A stretch of 64,000 nucleotides of DNA from Paenibacillus sp. FSL K6-3182 (GTDB lineage Bacteria > Bacillota > Bacilli > Paenibacillales > Paenibacillaceae). The position numbers and the translations under genes are program-made. Location: the NCBI RefSeq assembly GCF_037976325.1, contig NZ_CP150265.1, positions 5,841,001 through 5,905,000 on the forward strand, given 5' to 3'. Numbering within the stretch: the stretch's first letter is position 1; each line of letters opens with the position of its first letter. Below the pieces are notes generated by a model that had not been told where the DNA came from, did no database searches, and was given only the letters and a program-made list of their open reading frames with translations. Of this stretch, positions 42,929 through 52,929 are shown piece after piece.

Positions 42929-44569
42929 TTACTGTTCGCGAAACTCCTGAGGTGTCATACCATAATATTTTTTGAACGTTTTGCTAAAATATTGCGGATT
43001 CTGATAACCAAGCTCACTCGTTATTTCATATATTTTTTTGTTCGTATTTTTCAGCAAATAAAGCGCCCGCTCCATCTTCATTCCGATGATCCATTCACTT
43101 AAGCTTTCTCCCGTTTCCGCTTTAAATACTTTCGAGAGATAGACCGGATGAAGAAACACGCGATCAGCAATCGTTTTTACAGTCGTATCTAAGCTAAGGT
43201 TGTTCGCAACAATTTCCTGCACCTGCTTAACGATAAAGCTTTTGGAGCTCTCCTCTTTCACTGAGAGCACGCTTTGCAGCTTATGCAATACACCAATTGA
43301 CCAATCTTCCAGCCGATCAGGCGATAGTACAACCGTTTGATCCAAAATAAAATCGATACCCAGCTCATTGATTTGGGATACGTATTGGCCCTGTCTATGC
43401 GTAATATACATAAAAGCATTGGTAAGCGCTAAGTATACCTCGTATAGATGCTCTCTTGAGAATCTTGTATTTTTCAAATCGGCAAAAACATCTTTAATTT
43501 TCTGCTCTACCGCATCCCAGCGCTTCGACTCCAGCAAGGTTATCATCGTAGGCGGCTTATATAAGCTTTCCATCGATTTAACAAAAGTGTTGTCCTTGCC
43601 CGAGCGATCCTCCAAATAATGAATAGAGTGCTGTTCTTCATTTGCAATCATGAACATCGCCCCTAGACCTGAACGATACGCAGTCGTAATCGCACTTGGA
43701 AACTCGAACCAATCCGTAACGACAATGGAGATATCTCCTTTGAGATAGTTGCTCACATTTGTACGAAGCTTCTTGGTTGCTTCGGCAAGTATCGTTTTAC
43801 GTAAATTGCGGCTTTCCACACTATATTCTGACTTCTCGCCTGCTTCCGTTTTAGGCTGCGCCATAATAAGCAAATATTCATGTGGCGCTTTGCAATGCCA
43901 TACATGGAAATGCTGAGCAAACGACTCCTCCGCTATATTCCCTACGGCAAACTCCATAAGTGAGGAAGAGCTATAATCCAGATGTGAAAATTGTTTGCCC
44001 AGTTGGACGAGCATCATGACGGTTGGACGTTCTATCTCAAGAGAAATTTCGTATTGCGTCAGCTTCTCTTTAATCGTCTTTGGCGAAAGCTGTCTGCCTA
44101 ATACCAAGTCGACCATAAAATTGGCGCGCAGCACCTTGAAATCAGATTTGCGATCATACAGCAGCTGCTGATATTTCTCTGCCTGCTCCCATTCATCCTT
44201 TAACGCTTCGATTGCTCCCGATATCGTTTTCACAAATTCATCGTCATTTACCGGCTTTAATATATAATCAAATGCTTGAAGCTGAACGGCCTTTTTGGCG
44301 TATTGAAAATCAGAATGCCCTGTAAGCAAAATGCATTTGATGTTAGGCCAGCGCTGGCTGATCTCTTGAACAAGCTCAAGCCCGTTCATTTCCGGCATCG
44401 CAATATCGGTTACGACAATATCTATCGAGTTTTCTTCAAGAAGCTCCAACGCTTCAAAGGCAGATGTCGCTTGATACACGCTTTTCACGCCAATCGAGAG
44501 CCAGGGAATGGTCTTCTCCAAGCTTCCTGTAACATACGACTCATCATCAATCAATAAAATTTCAATCAT
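42929..44569 (-). CDS. YesN-type response regulator, locus 3
   Basis: The protein has 546 aa; AGGGG 8 nt before the ATG. Receiver: LLIDDES, phospho-acceptor Asp in VVTDIAMP (about 55), LLTGHSDF, ILKPVND. C-terminal AraC HTH (about 440-545): VKTIADRVFLHPVYLSKVFK and ITSELGYQNPQYFSKTFKK. It lies 21 nt after its kinase gene and upstream of the binding protein it probably activates. Confidence 0.93.
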   Translation of the reverse strand: MIEILLIDDESYVTGSLEKTIPWLSIGVKSVYQATSAFEALELLEENSIDIVVTDIAMPEMNGLELVQEISQRWPNIKCILLTGHSDFQYAKKAVQLQAFDYILKPVNDDEFVKTISGAIEALKDEWEQAEKYQQLLYDRKSDFKVLRANFMVDLVLGRQLSPKTIKEKLTQYEISLEIERPTVMMLVQLGKQFSHLDYSSSSLMEFAVGNIAEESFAQHFHVWHCKAPHEYLLIMAQPKTEAGEKSEYSVESRNLRKTILAEATKKLRTNVSNYLKGDISIVVTDWFEFPSAITTAYRSGLGAMFMIANEEQHSIHYLEDRSGKDNTFVKSMESLYKPPTMITLLESKRWDAVEQKIKDVFADLKNTRFSREHLYEVYLALTNAFMYITHRQGQYVSQINELGIDFILDQTVVLSPDRLEDWSIGVLHKLQSVLSVKEESSKSFIVKQVQEIVANNLSLDTTVKTIADRVFLHPVYLSKVFKAETGESLSEWIIGMKMERALYLLKNTNKKIYEITSELGYQNPQYFSKTFKKYYGMTPQEFREQ

Positions 44570-44590
44570 TTGAAAACCCCTTTTTTTTAT

Positions 44591-46306
44591 CTAGCTTGGT
44601 GACCAAGTAATCGTGACTTTTAGACCTCCAAGATTTGAGGATGAGAAGCTGACCCCTGCTGATCCGCGAAATCTTAAGTGCATGCGCTGATGAACATTCC
44701 ATAGCCCGCAGCCCATTTGCTCATCCATTTGATTTTGCATTTTGTGCTGAAGAATAAGAATATCCTCCATGCTCATCCCCTTGCCGTCATCCTCTACGAC
44801 AAGCCGTGCTCCTTCTTCATGCCACTCTCCCGTTATTTGAATAATAGATGCATCCGTCCATGCCTCAATACCATGAATAACTGCATTCTCAACGAGCGGC
44901 TGCAGCATCAGCGGCGGTATTTCAAGATGGCGCATATCCGCAGGCAAGCTGATCGAATACTGCAGTCGCGGCATGCGCATTTTTTGAATTTCCAAATAGC
45001 TGGTCACAAAATTAATTTCCTCTGACATCGCAACAAGATCGCGTTCCTGCCTTGTCGTATAACGGTAATAGTTGGACAAATGATGCGACATGGCAACGAC
45101 TGCTTCATTCTTTTCAAGCTTGGCCATACTCGAGATGAACGAGAAGCAATTATAGAAGAAATGCGGATTAATTTGTGATTGCAGCTGTTTTAAACGTGCT
45201 TCCCGCACATGAATTTTTTCCAAATATACCGTTTCAAACAGCTCTTGAATTTGAGCGACCATTAAGTTGAAGCGCGTATAAAGAAAACCAAACTCGCTCC
45301 TGCCGCGCGGCTTCATTCGAACCGAATAATCACCATTTTTCAGCTTCTGAAAACCAACGATGAGATGCTTAATAGGAACCTGTACCTGCGCATATAAAAG
45401 ATAAGCAGCGATGCAGCATAACAGCAATAAACCTGCCAAAGATACATAAAATAATTGATTAGTTTTTTGAATAGGCCGAATGATTTCGGAAATCGGAATA
45501 TAATCAATCAAATGCCAACCAATCGTTTCTGACTTCACGATATTGACCAAATATTTTTCCCCGCCCAAATCAATCGTACGGCTTTCCAAGTCCTGAAGCG
45601 GCTGTTGCTTCAACAAATGGATCACGTTGTTCGTCAGTTCCTTATCTGCCGAGCGATTATAAATAACGCCGACGCCTTCCAAATAATAAAATGGCTCTCG
45701 GCGGCCATCGCTCTTGAACTTGTCCAGCATATCTTTAATGTTCGAGCTGTCGAACTGCACCTCAATGACCAGGTTCGAGCTGCTTGGGTCCAAGTAACTG
45801 GAATACGGTGTTACCGCATAACGAGAGAAAACAAATTCATTATTTTCAGCAGCCTTCACTTGCCAGCCAGGCTTTAATCTTTTTTTCAAATCGGCGTCAT
45901 CATAAAGCACAACGTCATTATCCGAAATATCTCTATGGAGAATCGGTGAATAGATATGAAGGCTGCTTCGCCACTTCGATGAATTTTGCTGAATGGCCAG
46001 CTTCGTTTGAATTCGTTTGATCAAAGTAATCATGCCCAGACTCAGCTCCGGCATTTCCGTAAAAATATCGCGAAGCGACGAAATATCTGGGTCCTGTATC
46101 AATAAATCAGGCCAAAGGGCCATCGAATCGATGCTTGTATTGACTTGATTCTGAAAGAATAGGAGCTGATTCGTGTTCGACTTGTTAAGCTCCTCGCCAA
46201 GAATGTCGGTGCTGGTCTTATTAGAGTAGAAATAGAGCAGCATAATCGGAACCAGCATAATAATGATTAAAGCGACGATTTTAGTAAATAAATTAATTTT
46301 AGGCAT
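44591..46306 (-). CDS. YesM-type sensor histidine kinase, locus 3
   Basis: The protein has 571 aa from the ATG at 46306 (AGAGG 11 nt upstream); a GTG four codons earlier overlaps that site. Membrane segments at about 7-28 and 275-298, an extracellular sensor between them, HAMP, then QSQINPHFFYNCFS (His near 380) and HATPase motifs VENAVIHGIE and DDGKGM. The usual FLYN is FFYN here, a small but visible change beside the phospho-accepting His. Confidence 0.92.
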   Translation of the reverse strand: MPKINLFTKIVALIIIMLVPIMLLYFYSNKTSTDILGEELNKSNTNQLLFFQNQVNTSIDSMALWPDLLIQDPDISSLRDIFTEMPELSLGMITLIKRIQTKLAIQQNSSKWRSSLHIYSPILHRDISDNDVVLYDDADLKKRLKPGWQVKAAENNEFVFSRYAVTPYSSYLDPSSSNLVIEVQFDSSNIKDMLDKFKSDGRREPFYYLEGVGVIYNRSADKELTNNVIHLLKQQPLQDLESRTIDLGGEKYLVNIVKSETIGWHLIDYIPISEIIRPIQKTNQLFYVSLAGLLLLCCIAAYLLYAQVQVPIKHLIVGFQKLKNGDYSVRMKPRGRSEFGFLYTRFNLMVAQIQELFETVYLEKIHVREARLKQLQSQINPHFFYNCFSFISSMAKLEKNEAVVAMSHHLSNYYRYTTRQERDLVAMSEEINFVTSYLEIQKMRMPRLQYSISLPADMRHLEIPPLMLQPLVENAVIHGIEAWTDASIIQITGEWHEEGARLVVEDDGKGMSMEDILILQHKMQNQMDEQMGCGLWNVHQRMHLRFRGSAGVSFSSSNLGGLKVTITWSPS

Positions 46307-46521
46307 ATTGCTTTGCACCTCTGCTGGATGTCATTTGGGCTGCTGCTTAAAAATCATTTTCTTCCTCTTCACCATACGTGGACATTCCATTCAATTCAAC
46401 CCGTAAAATCGAAATGTATGTTATGTTTTTACAACCACTTTATTGCACAACATTTCTATTCTTTCAAAAAAAGAACCGGATTATCGGTTTTTACTCCGAC
46501 ATCCCAGTTCTTTCGTTTACG
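46307..46521. other. intergenic, upstream of locus 3 kinase
   Basis: No gene with a credible start was seen. ACCGATAATCCGG near 46470 resembles a weak hairpin. The region should contain the promoter of the kinase-regulator pair on the minus strand, but no clear boxes are visible. Confidence 0.35.
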
Positions 46522-47275
46522 TTAATTGTTATATTTGTACGCAAACATGGAGGGCAGCGCGTTTCCTTCAAAATCAAACAGCGTCGTGTTTATGCTGGGC
46601 TTATATACTCCTTAAATAGATTAGGTGCTAGCGAAATCGTTGTAATACCCGTATTGAAGATAATGGATTGCAGGTCCTCTTTGGCTAGATCGGCAATCTG
46701 TTTGCTTCAATATTGGCTACAATACCAGTAGCTCCCGCTGTCGGCAGCGCGTTAACCGTGATCGTGTGATCTTTATCGTTCATCGCTCCCTGCTTCAAAT
46801 CCACCTTTACAACCTGCGTTGTTGGCGTAGGTTGTGGCGTCACTGGCGTAGCCAGCGTCGTTGGTGTTGGCTCTGGCTCAACCTCTTCTGCCAGAACTAT
46901 CGTCACTCCCGATGTAGTCTGTTTATCGGTCACAACGATCCCAGCTGCTGTATTTGATTGATAACCTGCTTTGCTCGCTTCAATCGCATAACCTGTTCCT
47001 TGCGGCATATCTGATAAAGTGAATTCACCTGATGCATTGGTCACTGCCGCATATTTCACTCCGTTAACTACGGTTCTCACGACAGCATTCGCCAGCTTAT
47101 TGCCCCTTCGCCTTTTACCTCACCGCTAATCGCTCCGGTTCCTTCACCTAGGAATCCTAAGGCAACAGCATCAATTAATGCCCAGTTTACAGTATAGGCA
47201 TCAGCGTAGAAGCCAATAGTAAGCTCTCCATGCTCTGAGGTGAGCTCGTATCTGCTGAATATGGTCCATTATCGT
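46522..47275 (-). pseudogene. remnant of a multidomain secreted glycosidase (CBM C-half, CarboxypepD-reg domain, C-terminal tail)
   Basis: Read on the minus strand in three frames: the C-terminal half of a carbohydrate-binding module (GELTIGFYADAYTVNW) at about 47250-47170; after a frameshift near 47100, a carboxypeptidase-regulatory-like domain (TNASGEFTLSDMPQGTGYAI) and a Pro/Thr linker to about 46800; a surface-type domain that shifts frame again near 46700 (IADLAKEDLQSIIFNTGI); and finally NTTLFDFEGNALPSMFAYK with a stop at 46522, which resembles the end of GH53 enzymes. There is no start, signal peptide or catalytic domain. It appears to be the 3' half of a gene whose 5' part is at 52930-53600. 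Confidence 0.75.
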
Positions 47276-47351
47276 TCAGTTAACCGCACGCATTTGGTCG
47301 AGACGCTTACGTTCCTTCTCAGATAGTTCATTCATATTTTGAAAAGACCTG

Positions 47352-47903
47352 AATGTGGTATCGAATACGACATTGTTTGATTTTGAGGGTAAAGTATTGC
47401 CTGCTCATGATGCATACAAGCTGAATACTGAAGGATCTACCGTTAATTTTGAAGGAGCGACAGTCAAAGGTAACTGAAATATTGATTTGGCTGATAAAGC
47501 GAAAATGAGCGGTCAAGGTATAGTCGATATTAATGCCATTCAATCCGGAAATTCACAACAAGACGGACATACAAAAGATCAGATTATTTGAATGTTGCAG
47601 CAAACCCTGAAGCGACTTTCACGGTCAAATCCTTCGAGAATTTTCCTATGGAATGAAAAGAAGGAACGAAAGCAACCTATACGATGAATGGATCAATTAC
47701 TTTACGAGGAATATCGAAGTCGTGACTTTTGAAACAGAAGCATTATATAGCGATCACTTAAATTAGAAGGTAAAACGGTAGTGACCTTTAATGATTTCAA
47801 TATGAAAAATCCACATACCATCGTACTTGATACGGAGAATGATGTAACCGTTCAGTTCCAGCTCAATTTAAAGAATAGAATTTTGACTCCACGCCAGCTG
47901 TAA
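47352..47903 (+). pseudogene. degraded YceI-family protein
   Basis: Joined across frames, the plus strand gives a YceI-like lipocalin-type beta protein: YKLNTEGSTVNFEGATVKGN, MSGQGIVDINAIQSGN, ANPEATFTVKSFENFP, ATYTMNGSITLRGIS and GKTVVTFNDFNMKNPHTIVL. In-frame TGA stops occur at about 47484 and 47654, at places where Trp would fit, together with at least two frameshifts (near 47590 and 47720). No start codon with a ribosome site. YceI proteins bind isoprenoid-like lipids. The first codons (NTTLFDFEGKVLP) resemble the GH53 tail seen at 46522, so the 5' end is a chimera. Confidence 0.75.
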
Positions 47904-47920
47904 TCACAGCTGTTTTTTTG
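47894..47920 (+). terminator. short rho-independent terminator
   Basis: CAGCTG, a 6-nt loop and CAGCTG followed by TTTTTTT, overlapping the end of the YceI remnant. It probably also limits the converging AraC transcript. Confidence 0.7.
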
Positions 47921-47925
47921 TGTGA

Positions 47926-48777
47926 TTAAGTTTTCTCACTGGTTCGGCTCAATTTTCGATATTGAAGTGGTGAGATTCCAACCGTACATTTAAATATCCG
48001 TCCAAAATGAGTCAAGTTTTCAAATCCTACACGAGTAGCTATGTCTAACACAGATAATTTGGATTCCTGTAGAAGAGAACGAGCTTCTTTCATGCGAATG
48101 TTATTTAAGTACTCAATACATGTAAATCCAGTAACTTTCTTAAACGTTCGACTTAAATGAGAAGAACTTATACAAAAGCTTTGAGACAAATCAACTAATG
48201 ATAAACGCTTATCATAGTTAAGATTAATAAACTCCAAAATCCGATAAATTTTGTTATTTGCTCGATTCGACTCAATCTGGTAGTCGTTTAAACCCATATC
48301 TACTTTTCGTTTGAGAAACAGTAGAAGTTCCGTCAATAAGATTTTTTGGTAATAATCATAACCAGGTAATTTATTCTTATCTTCCTGAATCATTTTATTA
48401 AAATGATTTTCAATAAAGCTTTGGTCATATCCCCCTAGTTTAATTGCATTGGAATGGGAATGAAAATAGGAGAAAAGATTGCATCCTTCGTTTTCAATAA
48501 TAAAGGTACTAAGAAAGTCTTTTTTAAAAACTAAAGTTACTCTTTCGAAGGCAGCACCATTTAAATTAACCAGCTTGTGTAAGTCATTCATGTTGATAAA
48601 CAATAAAACTCCACTCACAATTTGGTAGGTTCTATTTTCGATATAATAGTAAATTTGACCTGAGATTAAATAGATAATTTCATAGGCATCGTGATAATGA
48701 GCAGAGGATATGCTGGAGTGAGTTTTCTTCTCACGGCTAATGTAAAACGGTAGAGATTCATAAAAATTGATTGCCAT
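47926..48777 (-). CDS. AraC-family regulator with cupin sensor
   Basis: The protein has 283 aa from the ATG at 48777, 9 nt after GGGAG. N-terminal cupin (about 20-100): SSAHYHDAYEIIYLISGQIYYYI, where the histidines may bind a ligand. C-terminal double HTH (about 190-280): LVDLSQSFCISSSHLSRTFK and IATRVGFENLTHFGRIFK. Noticeably AT-rich compared with flanking transport genes. It is divergent from the large metallophosphoesterase gene with about 245 nt between, so it probably controls it. Confidence 0.9.
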   Translation of the reverse strand: MAINFYESLPFYISREKKTHSSISSAHYHDAYEIIYLISGQIYYYIENRTYQIVSGVLLFINMNDLHKLVNLNGAAFERVTLVFKKDFLSTFIIENEGCNLFSYFHSHSNAIKLGGYDQSFIENHFNKMIQEDKNKLPGYDYYQKILLTELLLFLKRKVDMGLNDYQIESNRANNKIYRILEFINLNYDKRLSLVDLSQSFCISSSHLSRTFKKVTGFTCIEYLNNIRMKEARSLLQESKLSVLDIATRVGFENLTHFGRIFKCTVGISPLQYRKLSRTSEKT

Positions 48778-49022
48778 AGACAACCACTCCCTTTTTCAGT
48801 TGAGAGTAATATTCGAGGGGAAATCAAGTTTTGAAAACATTACATTTAGATCTACTGTTCATAGTATAACATCTTTCTCATTTCAAAAAAGGTTGTGCAA
48901 AGAAAATAGCAGTATACGTAGAAAATTAACTTTTTACGGAAAATAGGAAGAGATTGTATGTTCTATACTGCGATATATTGCAAATGAGACTTTCAAATAA
49001 AAATGGAAAAGAGGTAATACGG

Positions 49023-52000
49023 ATGAAAATTAAAATTTTTTTGAAAAGGAGATTACATTACGTCCTATCCGTTCTACTTGTTCTTGTTTTGATGCCATTC
49101 CATGCAATAGGAGCTGCAGTCGCATATGAACAACCAGTTGAGATGGGAATATCATCGCTTCCTGAAGTCATTGCGGAGTGGAACTTTACCAGCGCGGGAT
49201 CGCAAGGGATAATACCAGCATCGTCTGGTGTGAAACAACAAGTCTCTACCATTCAGGCAATTGGAGGTCCTACCTTCGAGGCACTTGTATCAACGGACAA
49301 TAGTATTAAATATCAAGGCTGGAACAATGGTGCAAACACGAAATATTGGTTAGCTACGCTATCTACGAAAGATTATGAGAACATTACTTTATCCTCTGAG
49401 CAAACGTCATCAGGGTCAGGCCCTCGTGATTTTAAAGTTCAAATGAGTACGGATAAACAATCATGGACGGATGTAACAGGTGGTGGGCTAACTTTAATAA
49501 CGAGCAGTTTTAACTGTACAACATGTAAACTACAGGATACACCTTTTCAGGCAAGCAATCAGAATTTATTATATATCCGCTGGCTGGTTACTTCTACTCA
49601 AGCCACGAACCCAAGTAATCCAGCTGTTGGTGCTTTCGGTTCAAGCTTACTAAAAGGTGTAATTGTTAAAGGTACTCGGATCGATGTCGGTACTGAAACA
49701 CCAACAAACGATGTAAACAGAACACCTGTAGAAAACGCTAGCGGTCAAACAGAAGATGCGCTCGTCTCAATTAAATTTAACAAAGGCATTAGCCTCAACA
49801 CAGGATATAACCCAACAATTATCGATAACCAAGGAACGGCATTAAATGGCCTAACGACAGCTGTGACTAATGATACTTTGATCATTAATCATCCTAATTT
49901 TGTGAATGGAATGACCTATACCGTAACGGTTCCTAAGGAACTTGTGAAAGGCGTTGATGGTGTAGCCCTTACATCCAACATTACGTGGAACTTTTCAATT
50001 AGAAATAATGCTACCAATGAGCCAATTGCTCTAGCAGAATGGATATTTGCAAACGGAGGGACCAACGGTAGTTTTCCAGCTACGAGTGGTCTAAACAAAT
50101 CAACATCCACATTTACAAACGTAGGTGGCGTATTTGAAGCTTACGATAGTGTCAATAAAGCGGTCAGCTATCAAGGCTGGAACGGCAGTGGAAGTAAATA
50201 TTGGCTTGCAGCCGTTTCTACATTGGGTTATGAGAACATCACTTTATCATCCATACAAAACTCTTCAGGAACGGGACCACGCGATTTCAAAGTCCAGACG
50301 AGTACAAACAATCAGACATGGCAGGATGTACCAAATGCAAATCTAAAGATGGTAATCTCAAGTTTTGATTGTGGCGGTAATACATGCAAACTATTAAACG
50401 TTCCGATTCCAAATGCAGCAAATCAGAATATGTTGTACATTCGTTGGTTAGTAAGTTCAAATGTAAATACCAAAGGTGAAGTGGGTTCTATAGGCAGCTT
50501 TGGTTCCAGCAGAATTAAAGATATTCGCGTAAAGGGGAGTCTAATCTCAGGAACTAATCCAGGGACTCCAACCATAGATGAAGTTGTCCAACCTGTAAAC
50601 GGTGCAGTAAATGTCCCAATTGGTAGTCCAGTTACTGTAAAATTCAATAAACCAATTAGCCTTGTTCAAGGGTACTCGGCAATAATTAAAGACAGTAGCA
50701 GCATCCCATTAAGCAACGTAACTTTTGAAATCACAAATAACAACACTCTAAAAATGAATCATCCCAACTTTGCAAGTGGTAAGACATATACAGTATCAGT
50801 ACCTAAAGAACTTATCAAAGGACAAGATAATTTACCTCTGATTCGAGATGTATCTTGGAGTTTTACCGTTCAGAGTTCGACTACTACACCAGTTATTCCG
50901 AAGTTAATCAATATGACATTTAATGGAGATCCGAAAACAAGTGTTGCACTTGCCTGGTATACGGATGTAATGACGGACACGGTCGTTCAAGTGATGCCAG
51001 CTTCTGCAGTACAGGGCGGTGTGTTCCCAGAGGTTGGTGCAACTACTTATCAAGGAAACTCGGAGAAAATTGAAACTTATGTGATCAAAGCAGACAGAAC
51101 TACAAAGAAGAAAACAAATTATTACGCTCATAAAGCTATCGCAAACAACTTAACCCCAGGAACTGCTTACAAATATCGTGTAGGTAATGGATCTTCGAAC
51201 AGCTGGAGTCAGATCGGCTCATTCACAACTGATACTTTAGCAAATCAACCCTATCATTTCATAGCAGGCTCAGATTCTCAAGCCTCTAGTCGATCCGGTT
51301 TTGAACCATGGGCAGATACTTTCAAGAAAGCGAAATTACAAATAGGCGATCCTAAATTTATTATTAACGCAGGTGATTTGGTAGACAATGGGGATTTGGA
51401 GGAGCAATGGCAATGGATGCTCGGTCTAGCACAGAATGAACTTACAACTGTGCCAATAGTTCCAGTGCTCGGAGGCCATGAAGTCGAGGATTATACTGGA
51501 GATGAGACCACACCAAACAATAACTTCTATAATCATTTTAACTTACCTAAACAGGTTATTACTGGTACTGACGATGGTTCTGTTTACTCTTTTGAATATG
51601 GAGATGCACTATATATCATATTTAATTCACAATATGAAGGAGGACTTAACAGTAACGGAACAGTGAAGTGGGTAGATCAACAATATTTGGATCAAGTGAA
51701 ATGGATGAAAAATGTCGTTGCAAAAAGTGATAAGAAGTGGAAATTCGTTACATTCCACAAAGGTCCTTATGGAGCAGGAGATAATTCTGGACAATATGAA
51801 GACGAAAGGGTTCAATTTTACAAGAAACATCTTGTACCTGCCTTTGATGAGATGGGAATTGATATGGTGTTTGAAGCTCACGATCATATGTATATGAGAT
51901 CTTTCCAAATGTATAATGATCTAGTTGTTCCACCATCACAAATTACAAAAGATAGTGAAGGAAATGCAATTAATCCTAAAGGCACAATCTATCTGATGTC

Positions 52001-52502
52001 GAATGCATTTGGAAATAAATTTTACACGAAGTATCCAGGTTATAATGATTATTTCGCAGCCAAAAATTTACAACCTAACAAAAAAATGTTCACCGATGTT
52101 TATGTATCCGATCAAGTGCTTAAATTTACAGCTTATACAGCTGCAGTAGCAGATGAAGGATCGGGCAATAATGGCGTAAAGGCATATGATAATTATGGGA
52201 TTAGAAGAACAGATGTTAAGCCAACGGTCGTTACGAATGCTAGTGTTGTACGAAATGATACTAACGCCGTTATTTCATGGAGCCCTCCTGTAGGAAGTAC
52301 AGAACCTGTTAGAGGTTTTAGAATCTATGAAAAAAATGACAAGGCGTCCAAACACTGGAGTGAGTATATCCCGGTAATAGCAGGTAGAACGCAGTACAGT
52401 TTTACTGTAAACAACGTGAATTCGACTACGAAATACGATTTTATCATTAAAGCAGTGGGTTCGAGATTAAATTCAGATCCTGTCGAGGTAAGCACAAATT
52501 AA
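49023..52502 (+). CDS. large secreted purple-acid-phosphatase-like metallophosphoesterase
   Basis: The protein has 1159 aa from the ATG at 49023 (AGAGG upstream). Signal peptide about 1-35. Two copies of a beta domain plus SbsA-type Ig-like domain: AEWNF near 48 and AEWIF near 335. A PAP-type Fn3 domain follows (about 625-735, SVALAWYTDVMTDTVV), then the metallophosphoesterase (about 740-1060) with GSDSQ, NAGDLVDNGD, VLGGHE, FHKGPYG and AHDHMYMRS, and a final Fn3 domain. The usual GNHE is GGHE, which changes a metal ligand. No LPXTG or S-layer anchor, so it is probably released. It may take phosphate from phosphorylated polymers or phytate-like compounds. AT-rich, likely transferred. Confidence 0.88.
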   Translation: MKIKIFLKRRLHYVLSVLLVLVLMPFHAIGAAVAYEQPVEMGISSLPEVIAEWNFTSAGSQGIIPASSGVKQQVSTIQAIGGPTFEALVSTDNSIKYQGWNNGANTKYWLATLSTKDYENITLSSEQTSSGSGPRDFKVQMSTDKQSWTDVTGGGLTLITSSFNCTTCKLQDTPFQASNQNLLYIRWLVTSTQATNPSNPAVGAFGSSLLKGVIVKGTRIDVGTETPTNDVNRTPVENASGQTEDALVSIKFNKGISLNTGYNPTIIDNQGTALNGLTTAVTNDTLIINHPNFVNGMTYTVTVPKELVKGVDGVALTSNITWNFSIRNNATNEPIALAEWIFANGGTNGSFPATSGLNKSTSTFTNVGGVFEAYDSVNKAVSYQGWNGSGSKYWLAAVSTLGYENITLSSIQNSSGTGPRDFKVQTSTNNQTWQDVPNANLKMVISSFDCGGNTCKLLNVPIPNAANQNMLYIRWLVSSNVNTKGEVGSIGSFGSSRIKDIRVKGSLISGTNPGTPTIDEVVQPVNGAVNVPIGSPVTVKFNKPISLVQGYSAIIKDSSSIPLSNVTFEITNNNTLKMNHPNFASGKTYTVSVPKELIKGQDNLPLIRDVSWSFTVQSSTTTPVIPKLINMTFNGDPKTSVALAWYTDVMTDTVVQVMPASAVQGGVFPEVGATTYQGNSEKIETYVIKADRTTKKKTNYYAHKAIANNLTPGTAYKYRVGNGSSNSWSQIGSFTTDTLANQPYHFIAGSDSQASSRSGFEPWADTFKKAKLQIGDPKFIINAGDLVDNGDLEEQWQWMLGLAQNELTTVPIVPVLGGHEVEDYTGDETTPNNNFYNHFNLPKQVITGTDDGSVYSFEYGDALYIIFNSQYEGGLNSNGTVKWVDQQYLDQVKWMKNVVAKSDKKWKFVTFHKGPYGAGDNSGQYEDERVQFYKKHLVPAFDEMGIDMVFEAHDHMYMRSFQMYNDLVVPPSQITKDSEGNAINPKGTIYLMSNAFGNKFYTKYPGYNDYFAAKNLQPNKKMFTDVYVSDQVLKFTAYTAAVADEGSGNNGVKAYDNYGIRRTDVKPTVVTNASVVRNDTNAVISWSPPVGSTEPVRGFRIYEKNDKASKHWSEYIPVIAGRTQYSFTVNNVNSTTKYDFIIKAVGSRLNSDPVEVSTN
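49150..50890 (+). repeat. tandem domain duplication inside the metallophosphoesterase gene
   Basis: Two roughly 860-bp units encode the same pair of domains. Matching points are AEWNF/AEWIF, YQGWNNG/YQGWNGS, GPRDFKVQMST/GPRDFKVQTST, NHPNFVNGMTYTVTVPKEL/NHPNFASGKTYTVSVPKEL. Protein identity is clearly higher than expected for unrelated Ig-like domains, so duplication within this gene is likely. Confidence 0.85.
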
Positions 52503-52619
52503 CGAAAGGCAAGGAAAGCTACGATGATTACTTCGAATCGAAATCATACTGATAAATAATTTCTCAAAAAATGGTCGATGGGAAGCATTAAAGCTTACTT
52601 TTAGTGAATAAGATTAACT

Positions 52620-52653
52620 GAGTCACTTTAATATTGAGTGGCTCTTTTTTTTG
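52620..52653 (+). terminator. rho-independent terminator of metallophosphoesterase gene
   Basis: GAGTCACT (52620-52627) pairs with AGTGGCTC (52637-52644, one G-T pair), followed by an eight-T run. Confidence 0.85.
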
Positions 52654-52778
52654 TATTATTCATTGATCCAGCAGATGATCAAAAGCTGCCAAAGCAAACT
52701 ACTATGGGCGAAAATGAGCGCCATGCGTGAAGCAAATTTCAAATAACTTTACTTCACAGAATACAGGTTCTATGAAGT

Positions 52779-52807
52779 GAAAAAAATAGACCGTAAAGAC
52801 AACGGTC
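52779..52807 (-). terminator. minus-strand terminator beyond the GH53 remnant
   Basis: GACCGT (52789-52794) pairs with ACGGTC (52802-52807), and TATTTTTTTC follows on the minus strand. It may be the original or a later terminator for the truncated glycosidase. Confidence 0.65.
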
Positions 52808-52929
52808 CTTGCATAACCAAGTATATATCGATGTAACAGAATGTTACAAATCAAATAAGATTCTCATTATTTCTTCATCACATTTTCGTTGCTTTATATC
52901 AGGAATATCTGATGTTCCTTCTCTATGTA

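Larger units (their letters stand above)
52503..52929. other. intergenic with terminators, no gene seen
   Basis: Contains the plus-strand terminator of the metallophosphoesterase gene and a minus-strand terminator. Between them is AT-rich sequence without a credible ORF. It forms the right-hand edge of the AT-rich block. Confidence 0.5.

Noticed and set aside
46378..46731. 117-aa plus-strand open frame
   Set aside because: It covers the decayed glycosidase tail on the minus strand and has no ribosome site or coherent domain.
47276..52929. Insertion sequence or integrative element carrying the AraC/phosphoesterase pair
   Set aside because: No transposase, integrase, terminal inverted repeats or target duplication could be seen; only the GC shift and flanking gene halves support insertion.
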